Shown one piece after another: positions 37,646 through 46,058 of a stretch of DNA of 64,000 nt (position 1 is the stretch's first letter; each line of letters begins with the position of its first letter). The notes under the pieces were generated by a model. That model had not been told where the DNA came from, ran no database searches, and was given only the letters and a program-made list of their open reading frames with translations. Both the position numbers and the translations under genes were made by a program. This stretch comes from Falsirhodobacter deserti. Lineage in GTDB: Bacteria; Pseudomonadota; Alphaproteobacteria; Rhodobacterales; Rhodobacteraceae. Location of the stretch: NCBI RefSeq assembly GCF_004015795.1, contig NZ_ML137218.1:1835811-1899810 (forward strand), written 5' to 3'.

Positions 37646-38665
37646 CTATTTGGAAGTTGTCAAATAATTCTTGAGGCTGCTCCGCGTAACGAGTTCCGGC
37701 TCGAACAATGTCACCTCGGCCTTCGAGCTTTCCGAGGCAGCTTCAAAAGCTTTTTCAATGATGCGTCCAAGATCGATTCGAACTGTCGTCAGCGGTGGCA
37801 CCGAATAACGGACCTCCTGCATGTCGTCACAGCCAATCACCGAAATGTCTCGACCTACCTGCCATCCAGCATTGTGGCAGCCGGACAGAACGCCAAGCGC
37901 AATCAGGTCACTGAAACAAAGAAAGGCCAGATCCTCCGGCGTCTCCTCCCGCAGTAGTTTCGTCGTGATGTCGAAACCGAACGCGCGGGATGTCGGTCCG
38001 TTGAAAACACCCGCCACCTCGATTCCCGCTGCACGCAGTTCGGCCAGCGCGCCGCTCTGACGCAGCCTCGCGGCGCTGGTTTCTTGTCCGCCACCAAGCC
38101 AGAAGATCCTGCGATGACCTGCTTCTACCGCCGCTCTGGCGGAAAGGCGGCCGGCCTCGAACTCGTTGCTGACGACCTGGGGTGCCGCGAACCCTTCGAT
38201 GGAGCGGAAGAACAGGGCGGTCGGCACGATCAAACGACCGCAGCGGATCAAGATATCCTCCAGATCGCGACAGGTCGTGCCATAGGCCGGGCATATGAGG
38301 ATCGCCTCGCAACCGACGCGCATCGCCTGATGAAGAAAGTCAGCCTGTCTTTCGCGTGACTCCCGCGTGACGCCCAGAAGCAACCGCTTGCCGCGACTGT
38401 CAATTTCGCGCTCGGCGGATGCGAGCATGTCATTGAAGATCGGGTTCGAAATGTCGCCGAGACACACCGCGACGGTGTTGCTGCGTGAGGTCCGAAGGTC
38501 TGCCGCGCCCTGATTATAGATGTAGCCAAGCTTTCGCGCGGCACCGTCCACCTTGTCGAGAGTGGCTTTCGGAAAGCGGCTGTCACCCTTCAGCGCGAGG
38601 GATACGCTGGACACGGAAAGCCCGGTTTCCTGTGCAATATGTTTGAGGGTTATACGCTTCGTCAT
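37646..38665 (-). CDS. LacI-family transcriptional regulator
   Basis: 339 aa from ATG 38665. The N-terminal HTH (TLKHIAQETGLSVSSVSLAL) with the hinge KVDGAARKLGYIYNQGA is classical LacI. A periplasmic-binding-protein-like effector domain follows, with VIGCDDMQEVRYSVPPLTTVR near the end. It is divergent from the tctC operon with a perfect palindrome in the shared 144-bp interval, so it most likely represses that operon and itself. The inducer is probably the TTT substrate or a pathway intermediate. Confidence 0.92.
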   Translation of the reverse strand: MTKRITLKHIAQETGLSVSSVSLALKGDSRFPKATLDKVDGAARKLGYIYNQGAADLRTSRSNTVAVCLGDISNPIFNDMLASAEREIDSRGKRLLLGVTRESRERQADFLHQAMRVGCEAILICPAYGTTCRDLEDILIRCGRLIVPTALFFRSIEGFAAPQVVSNEFEAGRLSARAAVEAGHRRIFWLGGGQETSAARLRQSGALAELRAAGIEVAGVFNGPTSRAFGFDITTKLLREETPEDLAFLCFSDLIALGVLSGCHNAGWQVGRDISVIGCDDMQEVRYSVPPLTTVRIDLGRIIEKAFEAASESSKAEVTLFEPELVTRSSLKNYLTTSK

Positions 38666-38711
38666 TTTCTGGCCCCGGTATTTTTCCGGACTGTGAATAC
38701 GGACCACACGC

Positions 38712-38742
38712 TAGTCAATCGTTCTAGTAGAACGATTGACTA
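38712..38742. promoter_or_regulatory. Perfect 31-bp palindrome, likely LacI-type operator
   Basis: Half-sites TAGTCAATCGTTCTA (38712-38726) and TAGAACGATTGACTA (38728-38742) are exact reverse complements around a single central G. It lies 46 bp from the regulator's start codon and 67 bp before tctC. LacI operators are usually shorter and symmetric about a CG dinucleotide; this one is longer and odd-centred. Confidence 0.75.
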
Positions 38743-38809
38743 AATATGATTCGCGTGACAGCCTTGCATCGGGGAGAGGGCCATCGGCCCAAATGTCTGG
38801 GAGGACATC

Positions 38810-39787
38810 ATGAAGAAGACAGCATTTGCCGCTGTCGCCATCGTGGCGACGGCCCTGTCATCGACAGCCTTCGCGGCTTGCGAATGGAAGCCGGAGCGTC
38901 CGGTCACGCTGATTGTGCCTTGGGGTGCAGGCGGGACGACCGACCTGAATTCGCGGCAGATGGCGACGCTGTTGCAACAGCATTTCGGCGTGCCGTTCAA
39001 CGTCGTCAACCGCACCGGCGGCAACGGCGTGACGGGGCATACCGCGATTTCGCAGTCGCGCCCCGACGGTTACACGATCGGCGCGGCATCGGTCGAAATC
39101 AACACGATGCACTGGTTCGGCCTGACGCCGCTGACCTATACCGACATCACGCCGATCGCGCTGATCAACCAGCCTGCGGCAAGCGTGCTGGTCGCCAAGG
39201 ACAGCGAGTTCCAGACCATCGGTCAGATCCTTGATCACGCACGCGCAAATCCGGGCGAATTGACCGCATCGGGAACTTCGCTTGGCGGGATCTGGCACCT
39301 TGCGCTGGCGGGAATGCTGAATGCCGAAGGTCTCGACCCGCAGGCCATCCGTTGGGTTCCGTCTCAGGGATCCGCAAGCGCTTTGCAGGAACTTCTAGCG
39401 GGCGGCGTGGACATGGTGACCCCCTCGCTGGACGAAGGCAAGGCGCTGATCGATGCGGGCGAGGTGCGCGCCGTTTCCTACATGAGCGACAAGCCGAGCG
39501 AGTTTGCACCGGATGTGCCGCTTACCGCGACGGAGCTGGAAAGCGGCTGGACCCTTGCCGCCTATACCACCATCTCCGGCCCCGCCGACCTGCCCGAGGA
39601 GATCACCTGCAGTTACGAAGCTGCGATACAGGATATCGTCGCCTCGCCGGAATGGGCCGCATTCCGGCAGAGCTTGGGCGCGCCGGTGGTTTGGGGCGAT
39701 GCCGCACAGCTTTCGGCACTGATGACGTCCTATGACGAAAGCCTCGGAGGGACGATCAAGGCAATCGGCATGGCCAAGGAGCAGTAA
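38810..39787 (+). CDS. tctC: Tripartite tricarboxylate transporter substrate-binding protein (TctC/Bug)
   Basis: 325 aa with a signal peptide (MKKTAFAAVAIVATALSSTA, cleaved near AFA-ACEW). The core has the Bug-family blocks WKPERPVTLIVPWGAGGTTDLNSR (in two pieces: RPVTLIVPWGAGG, TTDLNSR), VNRTGGNGVTGHTAI and the C-terminal EWAAFRQSLGAPV. It binds a carboxylated solute in the periplasm and passes it to TctAB. GGGAGG about 7 nt upstream supports the start. First gene of a six-gene operon. Confidence 0.94.
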   Translation: MKKTAFAAVAIVATALSSTAFAACEWKPERPVTLIVPWGAGGTTDLNSRQMATLLQQHFGVPFNVVNRTGGNGVTGHTAISQSRPDGYTIGAASVEINTMHWFGLTPLTYTDITPIALINQPAASVLVAKDSEFQTIGQILDHARANPGELTASGTSLGGIWHLALAGMLNAEGLDPQAIRWVPSQGSASALQELLAGGVDMVTPSLDEGKALIDAGEVRAVSYMSDKPSEFAPDVPLTATELESGWTLAAYTTISGPADLPEEITCSYEAAIQDIVASPEWAAFRQSLGAPVVWGDAAQLSALMTSYDESLGGTIKAIGMAKEQ

Positions 39788-39788
39788 C

Positions 39789-40247
39789 ATGCAGATCTCC
39801 CGCGATATCGCGACCGGAACGGTGCTGATCGTCGCTGGGGCGGCCATGTTCGTCGGCGCGCGGGGCTTCATGCTCCCCGCCGGCCTCGACTACGGGGCAG
39901 GGTTCTTTCCCAAGATCGTATCCTGCGGCATGGCCGTCTCGGGGCTGCTCATCTTGGTCGGGGAATTGCGGAGCCGATCCTCGGAGCCGTTGACGATCGT
40001 GTGGCGCGCTCTGAGACGCATCGCGGCGTTGATCGGAATGATCGTGCTGTACGGGTTGGCCTTCGATCCGATCGGCTTCCACATCTCCACCGTGGCGCTG
40101 CTATTCGCGGTGACGCTGTTCTTCGGCGGGAGCATCGCCGCCGCCGCCATCCTGTCTGTCTCTGCCACGCTCATGCTGCATGTCTGCTTCTATTCGGTGA
40201 TGAAGGTGGCGTTGCCTTGGGGGCTTCTGCTCCCCTTTGCCTGGTAA
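39789..40247 (+). CDS. tctB: Tripartite tricarboxylate transporter small membrane subunit (TctB)
   Basis: 152 aa with four membrane helices, beginning MQISRDIATGTVLIVAGAAM. The conserved GAGFFPKIVSCGMAVSGLL follows the first helix, the usual TctB pattern. The ATG lies 1 nt after the tctC stop codon. Low sequence conservation is normal for this subunit; assignment rests on topology, the GxGFFP block and position. Confidence 0.88.
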   Translation: MQISRDIATGTVLIVAGAAMFVGARGFMLPAGLDYGAGFFPKIVSCGMAVSGLLILVGELRSRSSEPLTIVWRALRRIAALIGMIVLYGLAFDPIGFHISTVALLFAVTLFFGGSIAAAAILSVSATLMLHVCFYSVMKVALPWGLLLPFAW

Positions 40248-40256
40248 GGGAAGGCC

Positions 40257-41774
40257 ATGGATATCCTGATTTCCCTGAGCGATCCGGCCCTGCTTCTGAC
40301 CATCGTGGTCTGCACGTTGTACGGATCGCTGATCGGTGCGCTGCCGGGGCTTTCAGCCACAATGGCGGTGGCGCTGCTGGTCCCGTTCACCTTCTACATG
40401 GATCCGGTGCAGGCGATCACCGCCATCGTCGCGACCACGTCCACCGCCATCTTCGCCGGAGACATCAGCGGCGCCTTGCTCCGGATTCCCGGCACGCCCG
40501 CATCGGCCGCCTATGTGGCCGATAGCGCGACCATCGCCCATAACGGGCGGCCGCGCACCGTGCTGTTCGTGGATTTGTTCACCAGTGCCGCGGGCGGCAT
40601 CATCGGCGTCATCGTGCTTAGTTTGGCGACGCCGATGCTGGCCCGGTTCGCGACGAACTTCTCCAGCTACGAGATGTTCTGGCTCGCGGCGCTCGGTCTA
40701 AGCTGTGCGGTATTCGTCGCGGGGGCTTCGCCGCCCAAGACGTTTGCGAGCCTGTTCATCGGGCTGGCCATTGCCTGCGTCGGGATCGACGTGGCGGTCG
40801 GGATGCCGCGCTACACCTTCGGGTTCTACGATCTTTTCGACGGGGTGGACTTCATCTCCGCCATGATCGGCTTCTTCGCGCTGACCGAGTTGTTCCGCGC
40901 CGCCGTCGAACGTGACGGTATCGGCAAGGCGGTGCTTCCGACGGTGGTGGAACCCGTGCGCAGGGCCATCGCCGACGGCTGGAAGATCAGTTGCGCGCAT
41001 TGGAAACACGTCCTGCGGTCAAGTCCCGTCGGGGTCATCATCGGTGTACTGCCCGGCGCAGGGTCGGATGTGGCGGCATGGGTGACCTACGCCCTGTCGC
41101 GCAAGCTGTCGAAGACGCCCGAGAAATACGGCAACGGGCATATGGAGGGGATCATCGACGCCGGTTCGTCCAACAACGCGGCGGTGGCCGGAGCCTGGAC
41201 GCCCGCACTGGTCTTCGGAATCCCCGGCGACAGCGTGACGGCAATCGCCATCGGGGTGCTGATGATGAAGGGGCTTGCCCCCGGACCCGACATCTTCGAA
41301 CGCAGCGGGGATGTCGTCTACACGCTATTCGGCGCCTTTCTCCTGTCGAACGTCATCATGGTGTTCACCGGCGGGATCGCGATCCTTTTGGCCAGCCAGT
41401 TGTTGCGGATGCCGCGCAGGCTGCTGATGCCACTGATCCTCGGGCTGTCCCTGATCGGCGGGTTCGCGGTGATGAACTCAGTGTTTTCCATCTGGATCAT
41501 CATCGCTCTCGGGGTCCTCGGCTATCTGATGATCCTGGGCGGCATTCCCATCGCTCCGGCCATTCTCGGCGTCGTGCTGGGCAAGACGCTGGAGCAGAAC
41601 TTCATGACATCCATGATCAAGTCGCAGGGCGAGTTTCTGCCCTTCTTCTCGCGCGACATCTCGATGGTGCTGGGTGTCGCGACCATCCTGATCTGGGGGC
41701 TGTGCCTGCTGCAGGGGGTCCGCACCATCATCTCCCCCGGACCCGCATCCAAAAACGAGGAAAATCCAACATGA
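40257..41774 (+). CDS. tctA: Tripartite tricarboxylate transporter large membrane subunit (TctA)
   Basis: 505 aa, about 11-12 helices. The signatures SLIGALPGLSATMAVALLVPFTF (start of the first repeat: GALPGLSATMAVALLVPF) and GVLPGAGSDVAAWVTYALS (second repeat) are present, as is GSSNNAAVAGAWTPALVFGIPGDS in shortened form (NNAAVAGAWTPALVFGIPGD). It is the transport channel. It overlaps the aldolase gene by 4 nt. Confidence 0.95.
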   Translation: MDILISLSDPALLLTIVVCTLYGSLIGALPGLSATMAVALLVPFTFYMDPVQAITAIVATTSTAIFAGDISGALLRIPGTPASAAYVADSATIAHNGRPRTVLFVDLFTSAAGGIIGVIVLSLATPMLARFATNFSSYEMFWLAALGLSCAVFVAGASPPKTFASLFIGLAIACVGIDVAVGMPRYTFGFYDLFDGVDFISAMIGFFALTELFRAAVERDGIGKAVLPTVVEPVRRAIADGWKISCAHWKHVLRSSPVGVIIGVLPGAGSDVAAWVTYALSRKLSKTPEKYGNGHMEGIIDAGSSNNAAVAGAWTPALVFGIPGDSVTAIAIGVLMMKGLAPGPDIFERSGDVVYTLFGAFLLSNVIMVFTGGIAILLASQLLRMPRRLLMPLILGLSLIGGFAVMNSVFSIWIIIALGVLGYLMILGGIPIAPAILGVVLGKTLEQNFMTSMIKSQGEFLPFFSRDISMVLGVATILIWGLCLLQGVRTIISPGPASKNEENPT

Positions 41775-42574
41775 CCAATGCATTGAAGAAACGCCTTCTG
41801 GACGGCGAGACTATCACCGCATCGTGGATCGACACCGGATCGCCCGAGGTTTGCGACATCGTCGTCAACGCAGGCTGGGACGTGGTGGTGATCGATTGCG
41901 AACACGGTGCCGCCCCGCTGGAGGAAGGGCTGGGTCTGATCCGTGCCGTGCAGGCGGCGGGCGGCGAGGCGATCCTGCGCGTGCCGGACGGCAGCGACAC
42001 CACACTGAAGCGCGCATTAGATCGTGGCGCGCGGTCGATCATCGTGCCGATGGTCAACACCGTCGAACAGGCGCAGGCCATCGCGCGGTCGTGCCTCTAT
42101 CCGCCGCGTGGCGGTCGTGGCTATGCCGCGCCCATCGTGCGTGCGTCGCATTACGGGCGGTGGGTCGACTATGCGCGCACGGCGCACAACGATCTTCTTC
42201 TGATGGTGCAATGCGAACATGTCGACGCGGTGCCGCATCTGGCCGCCATCGGCGCGATCGAGGGGATCGACATGGTCTTTGTCGGTCCGAACGACCTATC
42301 CGGCTCCATCGGTCTGCTGGAGCAACTGGATCATGCCGATCTGCTGAGCCTGAAGGAGCAGATCGAGACCTCGGCCCGGGGAGCGAAGATCCGGCTGGGC
42401 ACGATCCTAGGCGGCGGACGCAGCTACAGTCAGCTTCGCGATGCGGGCTACCAGTTCATCGTGGGACCGGCGGATGTGGGCCTGCTCTATGCTGCCGCGC
42501 GGCAGGCGCGCGCGGAGATGCTGGCGGAACTCTCCCCCGGCTCACAAGCAGACACCCTTAAGCGCAGCTATTGA
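41771..42574 (+). CDS. HpcH/HpaI-family class II aldolase
   Basis: 267 aa. Metal-dependent pyruvate aldolases of this family cleave 2-oxo-4-hydroxy acids into pyruvate (or a related oxo acid) and an aldehyde. VVIDCEHGAAPLEE carries the active-site histidine (H45) and acidic residue, a metal ligand lies in LLMVQCEHVDAVPHL, and MVFVGPNDLSGSIG is the usual C-terminal motif. It overlaps tctA by 4 nt and precedes dhaK-like by 11 nt, so its substrate is probably formed from the acid imported by TctABC. The exact substrate is unknown. Confidence 0.9.
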   Translation: MTNALKKRLLDGETITASWIDTGSPEVCDIVVNAGWDVVVIDCEHGAAPLEEGLGLIRAVQAAGGEAILRVPDGSDTTLKRALDRGARSIIVPMVNTVEQAQAIARSCLYPPRGGRGYAAPIVRASHYGRWVDYARTAHNDLLLMVQCEHVDAVPHLAAIGAIEGIDMVFVGPNDLSGSIGLLEQLDHADLLSLKEQIETSARGAKIRLGTILGGGRSYSQLRDAGYQFIVGPADVGLLYAAARQARAEMLAELSPGSQADTLKRSY

Positions 42575-42585
42575 GGGAGATCGCG

Positions 42586-43584
42586 ATGAAGAAGATCCTC
42601 AACGATCCCGCCGCCTATGTGGACGAGATGCTGGAAGGCCTGGTTGCGGCCCATCCCGAAATCTACCACGCCCACGCCCACCGTGTGATCCTCCGCGCGG
42701 GGGCGAAGGCGTCCGGAAAGGTCGGCATCGTGACGGGAGGCGGCTCTGGCCATCTGCCCGTGTTCACCGGTTATGTCGGCAGGGGCCTCCTGGACGGCTG
42801 CGCCATCGGCAACGTCTTTGCCAGCCCTTCGGCTGAACAGATGGCCGACACGATCCGTGCCGTCGATGCAGGTGCGGGCGTCCTGTGCCTTTACGGCAAC
42901 TACGGCGGTGACGTGATGAACTTCGACATGGCGGCCGAGACGGTGGCCTTCGAGGATGACATCCGCACCACCTCGGTCGCCGTGGCCGACGATGTGGTCT
43001 CCGCCCCACGATCCGAGGCGGGCAAGCGTCGGGGTGTCGCCGGGATGATCTACCCGTTCAAGATCGCAGGTGCGGCAGCAGAGGCGATGGCCGATCTGGA
43101 TGAAGTGACCCGCCTGGCCGCCAAGGCCTCGGACAGTACCGTGTCGATGGGGATGGCGATGACCCCCTGCATCATCCCGCAACTGGGCAGGCCAAGCTCC
43201 GTCATCGCAGATGACGAGATGGAGATGGGGATGGGCATCCACGGCGAGCCTGGCATCTGGACCGGCCCGATCAAGACTGCCGATGCCATTCTGGACGAAA
43301 TGTTCGACACGCTCCAGAAGGATCGGCCGCTGTCGTCGGGGGATCGCGTCTCGGTGCTGGTCAACTCGCTGGGTGCCACACCGTTGGAGGAACTTTACAT
43401 CCTTTACCGCCGCCTGCATGCGCGGCTGGACGATCTGGGAGTGACGGTCGTGATGCCATTGGTCGGACGCTATGCGACGTCAATGGAGATGACTGGGGCC
43501 ACCCTGAGCATCCTGAAGCTGGACGACGAACTGGAGACACTTTTGCGTGCCCCAGCCCATTGTGCATTCTGGAGCGTGGCATGA
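42586..43584 (+). CDS. DhaK-like kinase subunit (dihydroxyacetone/erythrulose-type)
   Basis: 332 aa. The family binds the carbonyl of dihydroxyacetone or tetruloses through a covalent histidine, here H219 in GMGIHGEPGI. H56 in GGGSGHLPVF and D109 in NYGGDVMNFDMA complete the site. The start at 42586 follows GAGGGAG; a TTG at 42571 is less likely. With the DhaL-like protein next to it, this is an ATP-dependent two-piece kinase and needs no PTS phosphodonor. The aldolase context suggests that it phosphorylates the aldehyde/ketose product. Confidence 0.9.
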   Translation: MKKILNDPAAYVDEMLEGLVAAHPEIYHAHAHRVILRAGAKASGKVGIVTGGGSGHLPVFTGYVGRGLLDGCAIGNVFASPSAEQMADTIRAVDAGAGVLCLYGNYGGDVMNFDMAAETVAFEDDIRTTSVAVADDVVSAPRSEAGKRRGVAGMIYPFKIAGAAAEAMADLDEVTRLAAKASDSTVSMGMAMTPCIIPQLGRPSSVIADDEMEMGMGIHGEPGIWTGPIKTADAILDEMFDTLQKDRPLSSGDRVSVLVNSLGATPLEELYILYRRLHARLDDLGVTVVMPLVGRYATSMEMTGATLSILKLDDELETLLRAPAHCAFWSVA

Positions 43585-44177
43585 GCATCACATCGGACGA
43601 TCTCAGAGCAGGCCTCGGCCGGATTGCCGCGCGCGCATCAGCGGATCGTGACGCGCTTTGTGCCGCCGATGCCCGCTTGGGCGACGGCGATCTGGGCATA
43701 ACCGTTGCCGACGGGTTCGCGGCCTGTGCCGAACTCGATCTGCCCGAAGATGTTGGGCGGGCTTTCTTCGAGATGTCGAAGGCGTGGCAGAAAGCCTCGT
43801 CTTCATCATTCGGCACGCTGACGGCGACCGGCCTGATGGCGGTCGCAAAAACCCTGAAAGAGCGTACAGAGTTCGAGCCGAGCGAGATCGGCGGCCTTCT
43901 TGCCACCGCCCGCGATGCCATGATCGTCAGGGGGAAAGCTGCCTTGGGCGAAAAGACCGTTCTGGACGGATTGCAAGCGCAAGTCGACGCACTCGACGCG
44001 TGCCGAAACGACGACAATCTGCTGGACGCTGCTATCCGCGCAGCTGCGAACACCGTTATGAGGTTTCAGCCGCTCCCGAACCTTGCGGGCCGAGCCAGAA
44101 TATTTGCCGATAAATCTGTTGGTTTGCCAGATCCGGGCCAGCTTGCGCTCGTGACAATGACCGAGGGCTTGCGCTAG
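43581..44177 (+). CDS. DhaL-like kinase subunit (ATP-binding)
   Basis: 198 aa all-helical domain that carries the nucleotide. Mg/ATP ligands are D30, D35 and D37 in AADARLGDGDLG; SSSSFGTLTATGLMA and the GRARIFADKSVGLPDPG segment near the C-terminus are typical. It overlaps the DhaK-like gene by 4 nt and ends the operon. No DhaM phosphodonor gene is nearby, which fits the ATP-dependent form. Confidence 0.9.
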   Translation: MSITSDDLRAGLGRIAARASADRDALCAADARLGDGDLGITVADGFAACAELDLPEDVGRAFFEMSKAWQKASSSSFGTLTATGLMAVAKTLKERTEFEPSEIGGLLATARDAMIVRGKAALGEKTVLDGLQAQVDALDACRNDDNLLDAAIRAAANTVMRFQPLPNLAGRARIFADKSVGLPDPGQLALVTMTEGLR

Positions 44178-44310
44178 GTCGGATTAAGATGTGAACAGCG
44201 CGCTTGGGGGCTGGACAGTCTGAAACCGTAGAGTTGCCGCGACGCCCACGCATCGCTGCTGCTCTGCGGTCCAGTGGCCGCGTCCCCAAAAATAATATTG
44301 ATCAATGGCA

Positions 44311-44750
44311 CCGCGATCGCTGATCCGAAGGACAGTCGCGCCTCCGCTTTGCTCTGGCACGACTGACAACCTCTCGTTTCGTTATTCGCCTGCCATCCGG
44401 CTAGCGATTTGAATACAGGCTCAGGTGCCGCTTCGCATCAGCCTTCACGGAGAAATCCGGTTTCCCCCTCGCCAGAGCGCGGGTTCCTCCCAATTTCACC
44501 GCTCCGGCCCCATGTCTCAGATCACCGTCCGGTTGCGGGGCTGGCTTCGCCACTGGCGGAATAGGAAGGAGCGCACCGATATGTCGAGCTGGATCAGAAC
44601 ACGTGTTGAAGATCAGGGTGCGACCTATCAGAGGCAAATCTTCTTGACAGGAAAGGCAAACCCGCCTTTGCACTGGGAATTTGGCATACTGTTTTCGCGC
44701 AGTTTTTCCCCTCGTTGAAGGCAGGACTATCTGACGCCTGCCAAAAAATG
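44311..44750 (+). repeat. Repeat A, copy 1, joined directly to repeat B
   Basis: About 440 bp beginning ACCGCGATCGCTGATCC and ending CTGACGCCTGCCAAAAAATG. It matches 52780-53220 at roughly 80-85% identity in the same orientation. Open frames of 97 codons (44425-44718, plus) and 137 codons (minus) run through it, but both diverge freely between copies, so I treat it as non-coding. From 44178 to 44310 I see no gene. Confidence 0.8.
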
Positions 44751-44990
44751 ATAAGCGGCAGATAGTTCTGCCCTTTCGGTCAGATGGTCTGCCTTTTGAC
44801 CGCATTCTTCTCAATCATTGGCCTTGATGAGCCTGCGCTCAAGCGTTGGGGTAACTGCCTTTACTTGTGCTGATCGCCGGATCTTACGGAGTTAAAGCGC
44901 GTCTTCAGCGGCACCTGCACTCGTCGTGCATGACCCGACATAAGGCTTATTATTGCACTTCACGTGGCGGGCACCCGCCCAGGAGGCACC
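44748..44990 (+). repeat. Repeat B, copy 2
   Basis: Homologous to 23716-23958 from AAAATGATAAGCGGCAGATA through TTGCACTTCACGTGGCG. It begins exactly where repeat A copy 1 ends, sharing the AAAAATG at the joint. No gene is seen in it or in the following 90 bp to the LysR stop codon at 45080. Confidence 0.8.
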
Positions 44991-45079
44991 CACCCACCGC
45001 ACGACCAGAACCGCATTCGCCTGGAAAGGTTCGGAGCGGAGCGATGAGACAGGCATCAGGAAATTTGCTTCCGCCTCCG

Positions 45080-45964
45080 TCAGATTGAGCGACGAAGCAA
45101 CGGGACCACGTGATCGACAAAAGCGCGCGCAGCGCTGCCAAGCCTCGGTCGGAACACAAGGTGGACCGGAAGCGGCTCCGGCTCGTGCCGGTCGAGCAGG
45201 GTTTCGAGTGTCCCTTCGGCCAACTGCCGTTGCACCTGGTAAGAGAGCGGGCGGATCACCCCCTCTCCCTCTTCCGCCGCAGCGATGGCCGTCGCGGCGC
45301 TGGTGGTCGACAGGCGACAGGTCACGCGGACGGAGCGAAGGCGGTGCGGCGCGATTGGGTGGCGATATTGCCAGAGTTCCTGAGCGCCAGCCTCGTTCAG
45401 ACCGATGCACCAATGATCGCCCAGATCCGCAGGGCGCGTGGGCCGCGGACGTCCGGCAAGATAGGAGGGTGCGGCGCAGGTCAGGCGCCGCACCGTGCCG
45501 ACCTTCACCGCCGACAACGATGAATCCGGCAGGGCCGCGAGGCGGACCGCGACGTCCAGACCCTCGCTCACCAGATCAACGACCCGGTTCAACAACAGAA
45601 GGCGGACGCGAACTTCCGGATACGCCTTCTGGAAACTCCGGATCGCGTGCAGGACATGCAGGCGCCCGAACAACTCCGGCGCTGTGACGGTGATCATTCC
45701 GGATACCGTCGCGCGAGACCTGGGACGCAGGCTCTCGAACTCGTCCAGGATCCTGCGAAAGCTTTCGACATGACGGATCCCTGCCTCGGTCGCAGCAAAG
45801 CGGCGGGTGGTGCGTTCAAGCAATCGCTCGCCCACCATCGCCTCGGTCTGGGCGACGGCGCGGGTCACCTTGGCGGACGAACATCCGAGCTTCCGGCCCG
45901 CCGCTGCGAGGGAGCCGCCATCGACGGCGGCCACGAAGATGGAAAGGGCTTCAAGACGGTCCAT
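45080..45964 (-). CDS. LysR-family transcriptional regulator
   Basis: 294 aa starting MDRLEALSIFVAAVDGGSLA. The HTH (AAAGRKLGCSSAKVTRAVAQ) is followed by a LysR substrate domain with SEGLDVAVRLA and LTCAAPSYLAGRPRP. The long upstream extension of the frame (to 46060) is not conserved. It is divergent from the alpha/beta hydrolase gene (94 bp between starts), which it probably controls. Confidence 0.9.
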   Translation of the reverse strand: MDRLEALSIFVAAVDGGSLAAAGRKLGCSSAKVTRAVAQTEAMVGERLLERTTRRFAATEAGIRHVESFRRILDEFESLRPRSRATVSGMITVTAPELFGRLHVLHAIRSFQKAYPEVRVRLLLLNRVVDLVSEGLDVAVRLAALPDSSLSAVKVGTVRRLTCAAPSYLAGRPRPTRPADLGDHWCIGLNEAGAQELWQYRHPIAPHRLRSVRVTCRLSTTSAATAIAAAEEGEGVIRPLSYQVQRQLAEGTLETLLDRHEPEPLPVHLVFRPRLGSAARAFVDHVVPLLRRSI

Positions 45965-46058
45965 GATTTCAGATCCTGCAATCCAGTCTCTCAACATGAC
46001 CGGATTTTCACCAGTCAAGAAAGGGTCCAGTTTCGCGGAAACGGAAAGGATCATTGCC

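Noticed and set aside
23717-44750. Direct duplication of the tRNA-Pro 3' end as classic attL/attR sites
   Set aside because: The sequence before the joints at 44741 and 53211 (GACGCCTGCCAAAAAATG) does not repeat the tRNA acceptor/T-arm; only CCAAA and the following AAAAATG are shared.
44401-44814. Minus-strand 137-codon and plus-strand 97-codon frames in repeat A
   Set aside because: Both are open in both copies, but substitutions between copies fall at all codon positions and change amino acids freely in either frame, so coding constraint is not visible.
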